Shown: positions 22,256-34,962 of the stretch, one piece after another
How positions within the stretch are numbered: position 1 is the first letter of the stretch
Layout of the letters: every line of letters begins with the position of its first letter
Source: Brachionus manjavacas
Taxonomy: Eukaryota; Rotifera; Eurotatoria; Ploima; Brachionidae
Direction of reading: 5' to 3'
Length of the DNA stretch: 64,000 nt
NCBI GenBank assembly: GCA_019054805.1
Contig: JAHQIY010000003.1
Span: 4,402,001-4,466,000, forward strand
Position numbers and translations under genes: made by a program
Notes under the pieces: generated by a model
What the model was told of the DNA's origin: nothing
The model's input: only the letters and a program-made list of their open reading frames with translations
The model's database searches: none

Positions 22256-24154
22256 TTATTTAGAAGACAAAAGCAAATATTCAATTTTAGCCAAGACATT
22301 ATTATTATCACTTAAAGATATTAGGCCATATGATTCAACCCATTTATTATATTCACAAAATCGAAATAAATTTTGATACAATTTAAGATTAGATTTCAAT
22401 AACTTGACAAGCTCTAAAAATTTATGACTTGAATAGAAACTCTCATTAAAATCAGTGAATAAATATTCGCTGGCTAAAAAACAGATAACTTTTAGATTAA
22501 GATTAAAAAAAACTATAAAATTTTCTTGAAAAATATCAAATTTTTCCAAACTTGCTCTTTGACGTTCTCTCAAACTATGAATATTATTTTTCAGGCTCTC
22601 ATTTAAAATTTGTTTGTCAGTCAACTTTGATTGATATTTTGATATTTCTTTTGTCAAATTTCGACTTAAATTGATCAGCTGGAGCTCATTTGATTTCAAG
22701 CTTTTCAGCTCTAACTTTTCATAGCGGTACACAAGGTTTAATTCATCATCAAACTTTAACTTTTCTAGATATTCTATATCTATTATTCTAGAATTTATGG
22801 AATAAAAAGATGAGTCAAAAAGTCTTGAAATTTCTCTTTTTAAAACTTTAATCGGATGAAAGGTGCATTCATAGCATTCCTTCTTTATTTTCAAATTTCT
22901 TTTTTGATTTCCAGCGGCTAAATCGGTCATTATGTAAAGTAAAGCGTTGACATAATAATCATCAACATCTGGTTCCAGTTCACCATGGCTCAAATGATCT
23001 CTTAGCCTGGGACCATCAATAAAGTTAAATAAATCGAACATTAAAACACAGGTTTTTTGATCAATAAAATCTAGCAAAAAATTTCTTTGGTCACTTGAAG
23101 CTATTTTCCAACAAAGAAGATCATCTAATGTTAAATAGAATTCATTTGTGTACGCAATTTGTGCCGAGCAAGACTCGGGTAAATTATTCGCTAAAGAATA
23201 AATTTTCCTTAGCAAATGCTCCAGTTCAGGTAGAATCAAATTCAGAAGAGAAAAGTTGTCTAATTTTTTTGAAAAAATTAATTTCCATTTTTGACGCCTG
23301 CACCCATCTACTAATTCTGAATTTTCGATTAGACTAGAATATTCAAGCTTTGTATCTACACTAAAAGATTTAAAAAATGACACATTTTTTTTCAGCCATA
23401 AATGTTCAACCGTTTTTAAATTAAATTTTTGTCGTGGTTTTACGACTATTTTTTTCTCTTTTAGACAGTGGTTCATGTTACATAGAAGACAAATTAAAAA
23501 GTAGATATAGCTGGAATCATATTCATGGGTGTTGAGAAATCCGTGCCAGCACAAATTGCGCAAATTGAGAGATTTTGGGGTATAAAAAAATAATTTAATA
23601 AAAATAGATATTTCGCTGGTAAATATTGACTCAAAAAGAGGACAACTTACCAAATCTCTGAGTAAGAACGGAATTTTGGCGTTGATGCCGCCATTTATGG
23701 CGAACAATACATTTCCTAAAAAGCGTTCGAATAAGGGAAAAAATACAGTAAAAGCCAACTCTATGCCCAGCATACTTGGACTGGGATTTGAGTTTTTTTT
23801 AAAAGATAAATTGTTAAAAATTGATTTCTTGAAAATTTCTAAATCGCTGGCTAGAATTGTTTCGATTAAATTAATATCAAAGTTATTTATCATTGTTTTT
23901 TTTATGTTTCCTAAATATTTTTTTAAATTTTTATTCGATTGAGAATAATTGATTATTTTTTGCTTATCAAAAATCACACAATTTTCACATAAATACTCTA
24001 AATTTAGATAACATTTTGTTTGATCAGTCCACAAATTGCGATCATCGTGAATTGTTTGTATTTCAGGGTGATTTATGCACAGAATAGACTTGACTTCGTT
24101 TGATAAATAACAATTTGGTTCGTGATTTTGAGCATTTCCAAATTCTGGAATCAT
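22256..24154 (-). CDS. ERMARD: ERMARD-like endoplasmic reticulum membrane protein
   Basis: This is a single-exon gene for a 632-residue protein of the ERMARD (C6orf70) family, an ER membrane-associated protein that contains a DUF4209 domain and is linked to neuronal migration in mammals. Family landmarks are LFERFLGN followed by IPFLLRDL, then LNLRNLCWHGFL around residues 196-208, and GPRLRDHLSHGELE around 381-394. The Arg-Asn-x-x-x-His-Gly and Arg-Asp-His-x-x-His-Gly motifs are the most conserved parts of the family as I remember it. The region from about 490 to 545 looks coiled-coil. The frame extends three codons upstream to a TTG, but the ATG at 24152-24154 is the natural start. Length is close to the human protein (about 680). 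Confidence 0.85.
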   Translation of the reverse strand: MIPEFGNAQNHEPNCYLSNEVKSILCINHPEIQTIHDDRNLWTDQTKCYLNLEYLCENCVIFDKQKIINYSQSNKNLKKYLGNIKKTMINNFDINLIETILASDLEIFKKSIFNNLSFKKNSNPSPSMLGIELAFTVFFPLFERFLGNVLFAINGGINAKIPFLLRDLVSCPLFESIFTSEISIFIKLFFYTPKSLNLRNLCWHGFLNTHEYDSSYIYFLICLLCNMNHCLKEKKIVVKPRQKFNLKTVEHLWLKKNVSFFKSFSVDTKLEYSSLIENSELVDGCRRQKWKLIFSKKLDNFSLLNLILPELEHLLRKIYSLANNLPESCSAQIAYTNEFYLTLDDLLCWKIASSDQRNFLLDFIDQKTCVLMFDLFNFIDGPRLRDHLSHGELEPDVDDYYVNALLYIMTDLAAGNQKRNLKIKKECYECTFHPIKVLKREISRLFDSSFYSINSRIIDIEYLEKLKFDDELNLVYRYEKLELKSLKSNELQLINLSRNLTKEISKYQSKLTDKQILNESLKNNIHSLRERQRASLEKFDIFQENFIVFFNLNLKVICFLASEYLFTDFNESFYSSHKFLELVKLLKSNLKLYQNLFRFCEYNKWVESYGLISLSDNNNVLAKIEYLLLSSK

Positions 24155-25003
24155 TTTGGCCAAAATTAAATTTTTTTAACAAATAATTAATTTCATCTTG
24201 AATTCTAGTTGATGTATTCAATAAATTTTATTTAAATTTTGAAATCGAAATTTTTTTAACAATTTTTTAAAATATTTAAACTCATAATTTTCCTAATATC
24301 AAAATTGTTTTTACAATTCAATAATTGCAGACTTGCAAAGTTGGTTATAAATCAGATTCCGAACATTAATTTGAAAAACCGATTTAGAGCAAGTAAAATT
24401 TAAATAAAGAAGTGAAAATATATTTTTTCATTGTTTTTAATAATTAAATTTTAACAGTTTTTAATTATTTTTAACTTGTAATTATATACAAATAACTTAT
24501 TTCATTAAGTAGACTTAAAAAAATAAAGTAATTCTTTTTGTGGGTTTCTGCATAAAATTCATAAGATCATCAGTAGAGATTTCTTCACCTAGTTGGAATT
24601 TGTTGGTATTTTGAGCTTCATTACTGAAGACATCATCAAAAATTTATCTATTATTTATTAAAAAAATATTTTCGGATTTACCGATTAACTTTTCGGTCAT
24701 ATATAATTAAGTTTCTTATTTTAATTTTTTTTTTTTATGTTTTTGTTACCATGGTTTTACTTTGCCAGCGTCAAATTATTTTTTATAATTATACACCATC
24801 AATAAACCTTAAGGTTTAATATGAAATGAATTTTTGCTTTTAAGAATGATGATTTATCACTTAAATTAGATGTTATTCTTGCTAAGTCAAATAAATTTTG
24901 AATTATTCTGGATTCCAATTTTATAATTTATTTATTTAATTGTTTGAATAAAAATAAATAAAAAAAATGCAAGATTTATTGTAGAAATTTTATTAGATAA
25001 TTA
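24155..25003. other. Gene-free spacer
   Basis: AT-rich upstream region of ERMARD; no gene, RNA or repeat recognised. Confidence 0.45.
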
Positions 25004-26700
25004 CAGTATGTATAGAAAATTTAGAACGTTTAAATTTTTTTTATGCAAGGTTTGTTTCTTGAAAGCCATGCAGCTAAATAAAAAATAAAAAGAATTTTTT
25101 TTTTGAAATTTATTTAAAAAATTTTTTTTTTATCGGAAAAGTGCAAAAACTAGGATAAAAAAAAAATCGAAGTAAAAAAACCGCAAAAAAAAAAGGAGTG
25201 AAATTTTTTAACAAAAAAAATTGTCTACAAAATTTAGAAAATTTATTTTTTAACATTTAAAATGCCCACCCTTAGCTTTAATACACTCAGCGACACGTTT
25301 TGGCATAGATTAAATCATGTTTTTTACTCCTTCACTAGGAACTTTCAATCATTCATCAAAAAGAACGCTTTTTAAATGCTCTAGTGACGTAATTTTTGTA
25401 TTGACCATTTTATGGTCAATATATAAATATATAAATGACCATAAATTCTCTATTGGATTGAGATCAGGTGATCTTGGGCACCAGGGGAAAACTGTTATTT
25501 GTTTTTCTTGAAACCAATCTCGAACGGAATGAGCAGTATGTGCACTAGCGCCATCCTGCTGAAAAATCCAGTCTTGACTCTGATCAAAAAATATCAATTT
25601 GTAGGTAATAAGTTATTTCCAGAGTGTCCATGTATACAAATTGATTAATTCTGCCTGTATAGCTGGAGCAGCATTCAGTACTTTTATAATTAATACAACC
25701 CCAAATACCAACCGAACCTCTACCATTTTGTAACTTTGGTAAACAAAACTTGGGGTGATACTTTTCGTTTGCAAAACGTTTTACAAACAGTCTAGATTTT
25801 CTGTTTAATACTTCAAAATTAGACTCGTCACTAAAAACAACTTTTGACCAGTCATTAACAATCCATCTTAGTCGTTCTTTGCACCATTTGAGCCTTTGCA
25901 ATCGATCCAATACAGTCAAAAGAGGTTTTTTTTATTGCAGTATACGACTGTATTTTTTGTTTAATAGAACTTTTCTTACAGTGTCTTTACTAACAGCAAC
26001 ATTTGGAAATTTAGAACTAAAATCAGATGCTAGCTGTCTATAGCTTGTTGTAGGATTGATTCTGACCTTTCTAAAAATGTACGACTCATCTCGACTGGTA
26101 AGCTTTCGGGGTCTACCAGACTTTGGTAATTCTTTGACCACGGATGTCTTCTCATAATTGCGCTTTGTTGTAATCACACATTTTCTCAAAACTGCTACTA
26201 GATCAGCAATTTCTTGTTAAGATTTGGTCTTATCTTTCAATAGATCAATTATTTGCCACCTTTGAGTCTCAGGTCCTTTTTTTTGCCCATTTTTCTGGAA
26301 AAAAACGCCAAAATGGTACAATTCAAAAAAATGACCGATTTTAAAATCCAAAAAAAATAAATCAAACGTAAAAAGTTCAAGCAAACAGTATGAAAAGACA
26401 TTCCAAGCATTGTGTGAAAAATAAATGGCCAGGAATTGTCAAGGTGTGGTAAAATTTTAGAATAAAATAATTGTTTTTAAACTTTGTAGACTTTTTTTTT
26501 TGTTCAATTTTTTCGATTTTTTTAACGGGTTCTGGAGTGTTCAGAAATTTTTTTGTGAACAATCTATATATCAAAAGAAAGCTAATAAAATTATCTTTAA
26601 GATGGTATAGTTAACATTAAATGAAAGTCGATTTTAATTTTAGATTTTTACACCTTAAAATATTTTTATTTAATTTTCTAGTAATTTTCTAGACATACTG
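25004..26700 (-). mobile_element. Tc1-like transposon, inactive
   Basis: Termini CAGTATGTATAGAAAAT and, reversed, CAGTATGTCTAGAAAAT are bounded by TA on both sides, the target site of Tc1/mariner elements. The transposase inside is broken. A relative lies at 60721-61963 and shares the CATACTG end. Confidence 0.85.
25257..26290 (-). pseudogene. Tc1-like transposase pseudogene
   Basis: The remnant runs from an ATG at 26288-26290 to the conserved terminal KAKGGHFKC at 25257. N-terminal helix-turn-helix sequence (QRWQIIDLLKDKTKS) is followed by an in-frame stop, then a second HTH region ending in SGRPRKLT. The catalytic triad is all present but spread over different frames: VVFSDESNFE, IFQQDGASAHTA and SPDLNPIENLW, with 34 residues between the last two acids (DD34E). 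Further stops occur near the C-terminus, one replacing an expected Trp codon. It cannot make an active enzyme. Confidence 0.9.
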
Positions 26701-28203
26701 TATAAGGTATGCGATTATTATGTTATGTAAGCGACAGGATTAATAAATTTGAAAAAGAAAAAATAGGATGAATATATAAAGTTTTGGTACTGAGGTTATG
26801 GCTTTTTAACACCAGAGCTCCGGAATGGTAGAATCAATGGTGTGCTTAAAATTTATTTTTTCAAAATTTTTTTGAATTAAATTTTCAAAAGATAACTTTT
26901 TAATTTTAATAATGATGAATAAAATCAAAAGCGAACATACTTGCGGAGAAGTCTTAAAAGTAAAGGTTCAATGGTAGCTTAATCCTGAGACATGTGAGGC
27001 CTTAACACATGTCTCACATCTTTAGTTATTGATAAATAAAAAAGCAATTTACTAATATTATTTATAAATTAAATTGATATTATTGAAAATTGAATGCTTG
27101 AATGTTGCAAACTTCAACATTGATCTCTTGACTACAAAGTTATTTATCAGTCTTGCCTAAGATTTTTTTATCATTGTTAATTGGTTCCAATCTTTAATCT
27201 CGGCAAACAAAAATAAAAATCCATTTGTTTCAGCAGTTTTATTTTGCAATAATTTGAAAATCAGCTCATCAAGTTCATTTAAAAGCTTTTACACTTGTAT
27301 CAGATCATCGCTTCTCTTCCTTGTTGATAGTGTTGTCTTTTAAGTTTCACCGTATTCTCTAAATCACCAAATCCATTAATGCTTCAAGCTTAACTTTACT
27401 GTACTTTCTCAAGTAGGACTTCACACCGAGACAGCGAATTCAGAATGATTTAAATTCGAGATCTTAAACTTTTTTAGTCATTTTTACTTTAATTTTAATC
27501 TGAAGTTTTTAGGGGAACAATGGAAAAAAAGTGTTGTATGCAGAAAATTACATTCTATCCAGTGTTCCAAGATGAATTGCATATAAGCCATTCTTTTCTA
27601 AAAAGTTGCTTATGTTAACATTTAATTTGAGCAATTTAATTATCAAAAAAATAACTTTATCTATAATTATACCTTGTTTTGAAAAATAACACAAATTATG
27701 GAACAAACAATAAATATAAGACAAACTTAATATTTTAAAAAAATTATAGTTATTTTTTCAATAGCTGAAACAAAGAAAATTTTGTTAATTATGAATAACT
27801 TCTTTTTTACAAATAAATTTTGTGAGTACTTTTAATGATATAGTTTGTTAAAAAAGACAAAAAATAAAATAAGAATTCAAATGTTACTTTAGATAAGCTT
27901 TTTTTGATTCCAGATTGAGTTGAAATTTTGCTTTTAATGTTTTCTTTTTTTTGGCTGCTCAAAAATTTGTTCCTCATACTTAATTTGACTTTTTTTTCAA
28001 AATCAAAATTTTTTTAACAACATTAGCAAATTTTTGATTAATAGCGATATTTCTGAAAAAATATTTTATTTTTATTTTTCACAGTAAAAATAAATATTTT
28101 ATGCATGTACAAAAAAAAATAATTATTCTTTTTTAAAAATTTGCATTATTTCTTCCAATTTTGATTGATACAGCAAACAAAAATCGAGTAAATCTTTTCA
28201 AAA
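26701..28203. other. Spacer upstream of ST7
   Basis: Contains an 11-bp-arm hairpin (TGAGACATGTG, 26986-27016). A minus-strand stretch at 27150-27330 has runs of coding-like sequence (KLLNELDELIFKLLQNKTAE) broken by stops, possibly a decayed exon. The ST7 promoter should lie near the right end, but no TATA box stands out. Confidence 0.4.
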
Positions 28204-29912
28204 ATGGGTTTTATATCATCTCTAATTGATCACTTGAAAAATTTATTTACTTGGGCATGGACCTATTTATGGATTTTGTGGTTCATTCTGGTCGTAATCC
28301 TGTTCTATATCCTAAAAGGTCCTTTGAAACTTACCGAAAATGTCTCAATGGCAACAATGTTCTTCAACACCCTTACACCAAAATTTTACGTCGCTCTAAC
28401 TGGAACATCTTCCTTAATTTCGGGACTGATTCTTATTTTTGAATGGTGGTATTTTAAAAAATACGGAACCTCTTTTATTGAACAAGTATCCTTGAGCTAT
28501 ATTTCACCTGGCTCAGAGTCAAGCATGTCTCAGACTAGTTCCTCAAATTCAAATGGATCTAATCAGCATTCTGAATCATCTTCAGATAAAACACTAAGAT
28601 ATGACAATGAATCAAGCCAAGCGATGAATAGTCCATCTAACAACTTGGCTGGTACAAATTCGATAACTCTATCTGCCAATAATTCCACTTTTAATACACT
28701 ACCTGAGTGCAAAGTTTGGAAAAACCCGATGAGTTTGCTACGAGGCGCTGAGTACTCCAAACTAACTGATGCCAATGGCAAAGAACCCTTGACATTCTAC
28801 GACATGAATTTGAGTGCTCAAGATCATCAAACATTTTTTACTTGTGAATACGATGATGGAAAGCCTGATTACGAAATAATGCAACGAGCGTGGCGCGAAC
28901 GTAATCCGTCGACTAGAGTTACTCTTGCTAATGAGGCCATCAAAATAAATTCTGAGTAAAAATTTAAAAAAATTTGAAATGTTTCAGAATTCTTTAAGCA
29001 TTTTTTGAAGATGCACCCCGGCTTTGATTCTTTTGGCCGAAGAAGATGCCAAATCTATTATTGATGTAATTTTGTTAATTCTTAACCTAATTTGATTAAA
29101 AATGTATTTTTTTAAGGCTGAAAAGCTTTTTAAACAAGCTCTAAGATACGCTGACAATGCATATAAAAAAACACTTCATGCTCAAGAACAAGGACATAAC
29201 TTCGAGAACCTTCACAGTAAGTAATAAAAAAATTCCCTTTAATCTTTAATTTATACCAAATTTATCTATTTTGAGTTTTTTGAGATTTTAACTCCCGAGT
29301 TTTATTCAAACTAGTGTAAAATGATATTATTTGATGCTAAAAAAATCGTGTCACCAACTTATAGATTTTGACACATAGAATTTATTTTTGTCATTTGCCA
29401 GAATAACAGGTAACCTTTTTCCCTTTTAAGCTAGAGTGTAAATAAGGATTTAATGAGAATATTGTGTCACCACATACTTGAGTCTGACCGATTAAATAAC
29501 AGATTTAATAAAAGCTACGACAAAGTTAACAAAGTTATTTTAAAAAATATCTAATTTAAACATAATGTAATTTGTTCAATAAAAATTAAAATAATTAATA
29601 GAATTGTAAAAAAAAAATGAATTCATCCCTAATATAATAAAAAAATATTTTTTTTTTTAAATTGAACAATTTAATTAAAAAAAAACACAGATAAATACTA
29701 TTTTCTTTTGCTTCAAGCACTCGGACGGTAAAAAATTGGTTGTGGACGTAAACTGACTTGACTATTACTTGAATTGACATCTTCATCTGATTCAAAACCA
29801 ACTGCCAAGTTTTGAGAAACATCTGATGGGTATTTTTCAAGTACTGATTTAATTTTTTCAAAAGCTGCCATTGTGCGCCTCTTCCTTTTATTACAAATAG
29901 GAATGTTCTTAC

Positions 29913-29943
<31 letters not shown>

Positions 29944-32900
29944 GGCTACGACAGGTTTTATCCTGTAGAGCAAGACACTAGAGTCTCACTATGGTAGCTA
30001 AAACGAGTATAAATAACTAAATATGTTTATTTCTTGTTTGACTTGAAAAAATCATCAATTTTCTTTTTAAAGCTGTTCTTGGTCTCTACTGAAATTATGT
30101 CAGTCGTCAATCGATTCCAATTGTCCACCACTCTATTCGACAAAAAGTGTTCTCTTTGACTGTTCCATGTGAGTTGTTTCGCTAACCTGTGCTTTCCTCC
30201 CCGTATACCTTTAGCTGGGCCTTCAATTGATAGTGGATTAGTGAGCTTGTTCGGGTTATGCCAGTCAATAATGCTCAATCCTTTCGAAATTTTAAAGTAC
30301 TCGATTAAGTCAGCTCTCTCTCTTCTCTCTTGAAGGGTCGATAGGTCCAAAATTTCAAGTCTTTTTTCAGAAGAAAGTTCTTTTATGCTCTTAACAAGTT
30401 TTGTAGCTCTAATCTGTACTTTTTCTAGTATATTTATCTCTTTTTTGCTGTGAGGGCACCAAGCTGCTATTGCATATTCTAAATGCGGTCTTAAAAATGT
30501 AAAAAAAAAGTGATTTAAACGACTTTTTAGACAAAAACTTGAAAGCCTTGCTCAGCTGCCAGAGGACAGTGAAGGCTGTATTTGCAGCTAACGTGGCTTT
30601 TTGGCCCCATTCCATACTAATACTACTAAATTCCATGAGCTTAAGTCTAAATGGCTATCATATAATGTGATCACGACAATAATTTTTCAACCAAAATTAA
30701 CACGTAGATTTGCTAAGTTTCCAATTTTTTTTTGTTAATTTCGATAATCCTGATGTCATATATATCTTGAATCATTTAAAAAAACTATTCCATGGCTTTG
30801 TTTCCAATTTTTTTAAATACTCTTTGAATTCATCACTAGTTAAACTCAAATTTCTTTCACGTATGACCATGTAAATATTTTCTTTCATTTTTTGAATTTG
30901 TTTAGATTTGTTTTGCTTTATGAAACAATTTTTTTTCTGAAATAATAGGTTCATTAAGAAATTCTTTAAAATTTAAATTGTTTACAGCAATTTTTTTTCA
31001 TTTTTATCTTTATTCAGTATTAAATGTGACAATTCTAACAAAATAATTAATTAAGTATTAATTAAATTTCATTTAAAATCAATTTATTTTAAAAAAGGTT
31101 AAAAAGTTCAATTAGCATCAAATTTGTTATACTCAATGCTAATTCGCTACAAAAAAATCAAAATGTTATTTATTGCATCATAATAGTGTGTTATGAATTA
31201 ATTTTGTTCTATTTTTTATTAAATTTGTGGATAAGTTTAATAAAGGCCAGATTTTAATAAGCCTAAAATTTTGAGTGAAATACTGGGATAAAAGACCCAT
31301 TTTCTTTCAAAGAAAAAAATCCACATCTTTTCTAGATCTTCCTCTTTTTAAGCCCAGGTTATGTGGTCCTCCAATAATCGCATCATCAATGACTAAAGCT
31401 TTTAGCGCTATTTCTAGGCCGTCACCTATTCCTTTTCATTCAGAGAAGAGGAAAAGAGATAATATATAATGCATTCAATATCGAATTACAAATATGTATA
31501 CCAAAAAATATAGAATGTTTTTTTAAGGAGTCTGTCACAAATTTTTAACCATTTAACCAATTTTTAACTTGGTACGATATGTACATTCTTTATTAGCGCA
31601 AAACTCGTCTTATGTTTAGAGCGATTCTTACATGCTATACAATTTACAACAGTGCTACGACATGATGATTTTACGTGAATTTACGTAAAATAACGATAAT
31701 TGACGTATATTTACGTAAAAAAAGTAAAAAATACGCATTTTTACGTAAGGATAGTTTTTTGTAACTTAATGTTTATTGACGTAGTTATACGATAATTTCC
31801 ATTATTTTACGTAAATTTACTCATTTTTTAGGAAATTCTAAAAAGACCAAAATAGATGCTGTTTTTCTTGTTTTTCTTGAAATTTTTCAAAATATAAACA
31901 TATTTTAAATCTTTAGATATTTTTATCTAAAAGTAAAAAAAAACGTAATTTGACGTAAATTTATGTAAAACATAAAATCACAATTAGTAAATTTAACTAA
32001 AATATAGTAAAAAAAGTAAAAAAAAAAATTAAAAAAACCTAAGAAAATGTGAATTTTTGAATCTTATTTTGTTTTATTTATTTACTTGAATATATATTCA
32101 AATGAATATATATTATTATCCTAACTGAAAAAATATCTTTGAAAAAAAATATCCAAATTAATTCAAATAAAAATATTTATTATTTTTTTGAATTGCGTCT
32201 TGTACAAAAAAATTTTCTCCTTGTAGCGTCTATTGACTAGTCATGATTATTCAAGTGAAAGCTTTCGCTACTTAACATTTTTGGAAATTTTTAGATAAAT
32301 TAAATTAATTTTTTGACTGTTTTAATTTAGACATATTTTTAATTAATTTAGAGGGAGGTGTTATAAATTTAGATGTATTTTTATTAATTTATTAGTGAGC
32401 TAATTAAATTAGAGTAAGGACTTTATTACTATAATAAATTTACTTAATAAAAATTCATTAAACATAACTTTTTATTAAAAATAACAACTTTTTAAAACAT
32501 GAGAATTATTTCAAAAATTTTAATATAATTCTGTCACCAAATTCTAAAATGATTGATTTAGAGAATGAATTCTACAAGATTTTTATTGAAAGAATGGACA
32601 CTCCAGACACTCATGCAATTACCAGATTAAGATAATGACCTAAAAGAAGGAAAAAGGCGCCGAGTATTTTGCTGTTAAGAAGTCATTTTACGATATTTAA
32701 ACTTTTTTATGGACAAAAAAAATGAATTTTTTCACATTGAAAAATATTTTTTACACTGAAAAAGTATTTTAAATAAAAAATATTTTTTTAATAAAATAGT
32801 TTTACTCGCAAAATTTCATTTTTTTAGAAATAGATAAATTTAAACAGCTGAATTTAAATAATAGACAAAAAATAAAGGCTTTCAAAAATTAGGATTTTTA

Positions 32901-34171
32901 TTTTGAATTAAAATATCAAATGAATGTATTATGATTTCATTTTAGAAATCTTTATAATTTTTAATAAGATTAAACAAAGAATCTTTACAATTTTTAATCA
33001 GATTAAAGCAGAAAAAAAATACAGAATCATAATCCTTTCTATTCAATTTAAATATAAAGGCAAGTTAGCAAAAAAAAAAGGAATATTTATTAATGTTTTC
33101 TCGATACTGTAAATTAAAAATATTTTTGAAATTAATTTTTTTTGACCTATTCAAAATAATATTAAAATTAAAAAAAATTTTTATTTAGAAAGAAACACAA
33201 ACGTTTTAATATATTTAAAACGGAGACTTGGAATGTGCGCTCGAAAACTTGGTAAATTAAAAGAAGCAGCCAAAATATTTAGAGATCTAGTTAAAGAATT
33301 TCCAATGATGTCAGTTTACAATATACATGAAAATTTAATAGAGGTTTTACTGGAGATGCAGTCTTACCCAGATGTTCAAGCAGTTCTCTCAAAATATGAT
33401 GGTATTAAAATTTAGAAAAATAAAATATTAATTTTAAATTTTTAACTTTTAAATTTAGATATTAATTTACCAAAATCAGCTACTATTTGCTATACTGCTG
33501 CTTTACTAAAAGCTCGTAGTGTGAGTGAAAGATTTTCGCCTGATTTAGCAAGCAAACGAGGTCTGAACGCAGCCGAAATAAGTGCGGTTGATGCAATTCA
33601 TCGTGCTGTTGAGTTTAATCCACATGTTCCAAAATATCTACTTGAAATGAAAAGTTTAATCTTGCCACCTGAGCATATTCTTAAGAGAGGTGATAGTGAA
33701 GCAATAGCATATTCATTTTTTCACCTTCAACACTGGAAACGGGTTGACGGAGCACTCAATTTGCTCCAATGTACATGGGAAGGGACATTTAGACTCATTC
33801 CTTATCCCTTAGAAAAAGGTCATCTATTTCATCCATATCCAGTTTGTACACAAGCGGCTGATCGAGAGCTTTTACCTGGTAATGCAAGCTTTGGCTTCAA
33901 GATTTTCATTAATTCAAAAATTTTTGTCATTTTAGCTTATCATGATGTTAGTGTGTTTCCAAAAAAGGAATTGCCATTTTTTATTTTGTTCACAGCTGGT
34001 TTGTTTTCTGGCACAGCAACACTTTTTTTATTAACACATCAATATCCAGAATATGCGACCATTTTTATAAAAATTTTACTCAAATGGATAGCGGCACCTT
34101 TAGGATTTTTATCCGAAAGAATCGATGCTTTAATGCCTACTAATTTGATTGCAGCATTTTCAAAAATTTGA
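28204..34171 (+). CDS. ST7: ST7 homologue (six exons)
   Basis: Suppressor of tumorigenicity 7 is a conserved multipass membrane protein of uncertain biochemical role. Exons are 28204-28955, 29011-29065, 29117-29216, 33189-33401, 33459-33878 and 33936-34171; all junctions keep frame through GT-AG introns and give 591 residues. Transmembrane segments are visible at about 17-37 and 62-82, and near residue 530 ([11 protein letters not shown]). Diagnostic blocks include [61 protein letters not shown] and [21 protein letters not shown] Ser/Asn-rich insert (about 103-165) is longer than in vertebrates. Between exons 1 and 2 about 22 residues present in vertebrate ST7 are missing. Intron 3 is swollen to 3972 bp by transposon remnants; the other introns are 51-57 bp. 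Confidence 0.93.
29713..29871 (-). CDS. Small ORF within ST7 intron 3
   Basis: A 52-codon frame with a real ATG reads [18 protein letters not shown] and ends in FYRPSA. It lies antisense in the large ST7 intron, just downstream of a CR1-like 3' tail. No family is recognised. It could be a captured exon, a small nested gene or chance. Confidence 0.25.
   Translation of the reverse strand: MAAFEKIKSVLEKYPSDVSQNLAVGFESDEDVNSSNSQVSLRPQPIFYRPSA
29914..30640 (-). pseudogene. CR1/L2-like retrotransposon 3' fragment in ST7 intron 3
   Basis: On the minus strand the sequence encodes the end of a reverse-transcriptase [55 protein letters not shown] and [10 protein letters not shown], ending at 30027. 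These are standard C-terminal blocks of CR1/L2/Jockey-type ORF2. One frameshift separates the upstream part (30409-30640) from the intact 107-codon 3' part. After the stop, a short 3' UTR ends in a (TTA)n microsatellite, as in CR1/L2 elements. The 5' end is missing. Confidence 0.85.
30641..33188. other. Remainder of ST7 intron 3
   Basis: No secure gene. It contains small frames of doubtful value (30772-30954 minus, 31275-31469 plus, 32924-33112 plus) and a cluster of ACGTAA words at 31667-31970. Confidence 0.45.
31667..31970. repeat. Cluster of TTTACGTAA-type palindromes
   Basis: The word ACGTAA or its complement TTACGT recurs about ten times in 300 bases, several times as the palindrome TTTACGTAAA. 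It lies inside the large ST7 intron. It could be the end of a decayed transposon or a cluster of bZIP-type binding sites; neither is established. Confidence 0.5.
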
Positions 34172-34724
34172 TCTTAAAATTTATCGCCAAATTTTAACTT
34201 AGGTTGTTTTTTTTAAAAACGAGTCTATATTTAAATTGGAAAATTGTTATAAAAGTTTTTATTATTTAAAGAAAATGACTATTTTTCTTGTTTTTAGAAT
34301 TTTGTAATTTTTTTTTCAATAAATTAGTGTATTTTATGAAATTTCAAAGTGATCAGTAATCAAAGCTAAATTACAAAGTCTATTTGGTTTTATTCAAATT
34401 AATATCTTGGTTAATTTTTATGGCCTTTGTATCCAGCATAAAACAAAAAAATTGAATTAATTTAAAAGTAATTAAATTTAAAGAGAATTAAAAAAAATAG
34501 TAACCGATTTAAAATGATCGAATAATTCAAAATTAGAAAGCAAATTTTTTTTACTTTTAAAATAAAAATATCAAATTTTAGAATTTATTTCAATTGTTTA
34601 ATCTAAACTGACCAAAAATTATATTAACAAAAAAAAATTAAAAAATCATATTATCTTCATTAAACGGAATTTTTTTTCTGTGTTCAAAAAAAACTTTTTT
34701 TGTCTTTCTTTAAAACCCTTTTGT
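34172..34724. other. Spacer downstream of ST7
   Basis: AT-rich; an AATAAA at 34319-34324 may serve the ST7 transcript. Confidence 0.4.
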
Positions 34725-34962
34725 TATTTGGAAATTATAGTTAAACAAAGTAAAATAATTGACTAGTCAGCAATGTTAGAGGGGCAGTGAAAACGAATAT
34801 GAAACTAATGAAGCCTTTAGTAAAGGTTTCATAAGTTTTGTTATTTGATTTTTAAAAAACTAGCAAAAATACTAAAAAAACATTCCTTGCCGGTCCAATT
34901 AGTATGTAAGCTAATTAAATACTGCTTTCTGATAAGTTGTCGTTTTAATTTATTTCCTCTTC
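34725..34962 (+). repeat. Direct repeat, copy 1
   Basis: The 238-bp sequence starting TATTTGGAAATTATAG and ending CTCTTCA is repeated at 35529-35746 in the same orientation with few substitutions. Copy 1 carries about 20 extra bases in its middle (near 34815-34840). Confidence 0.9.

Noticed and set aside
31275..31469. 64-codon frame in ST7 intron 3
   Set aside because: Starts at GTG, and no family or splice partner is visible.
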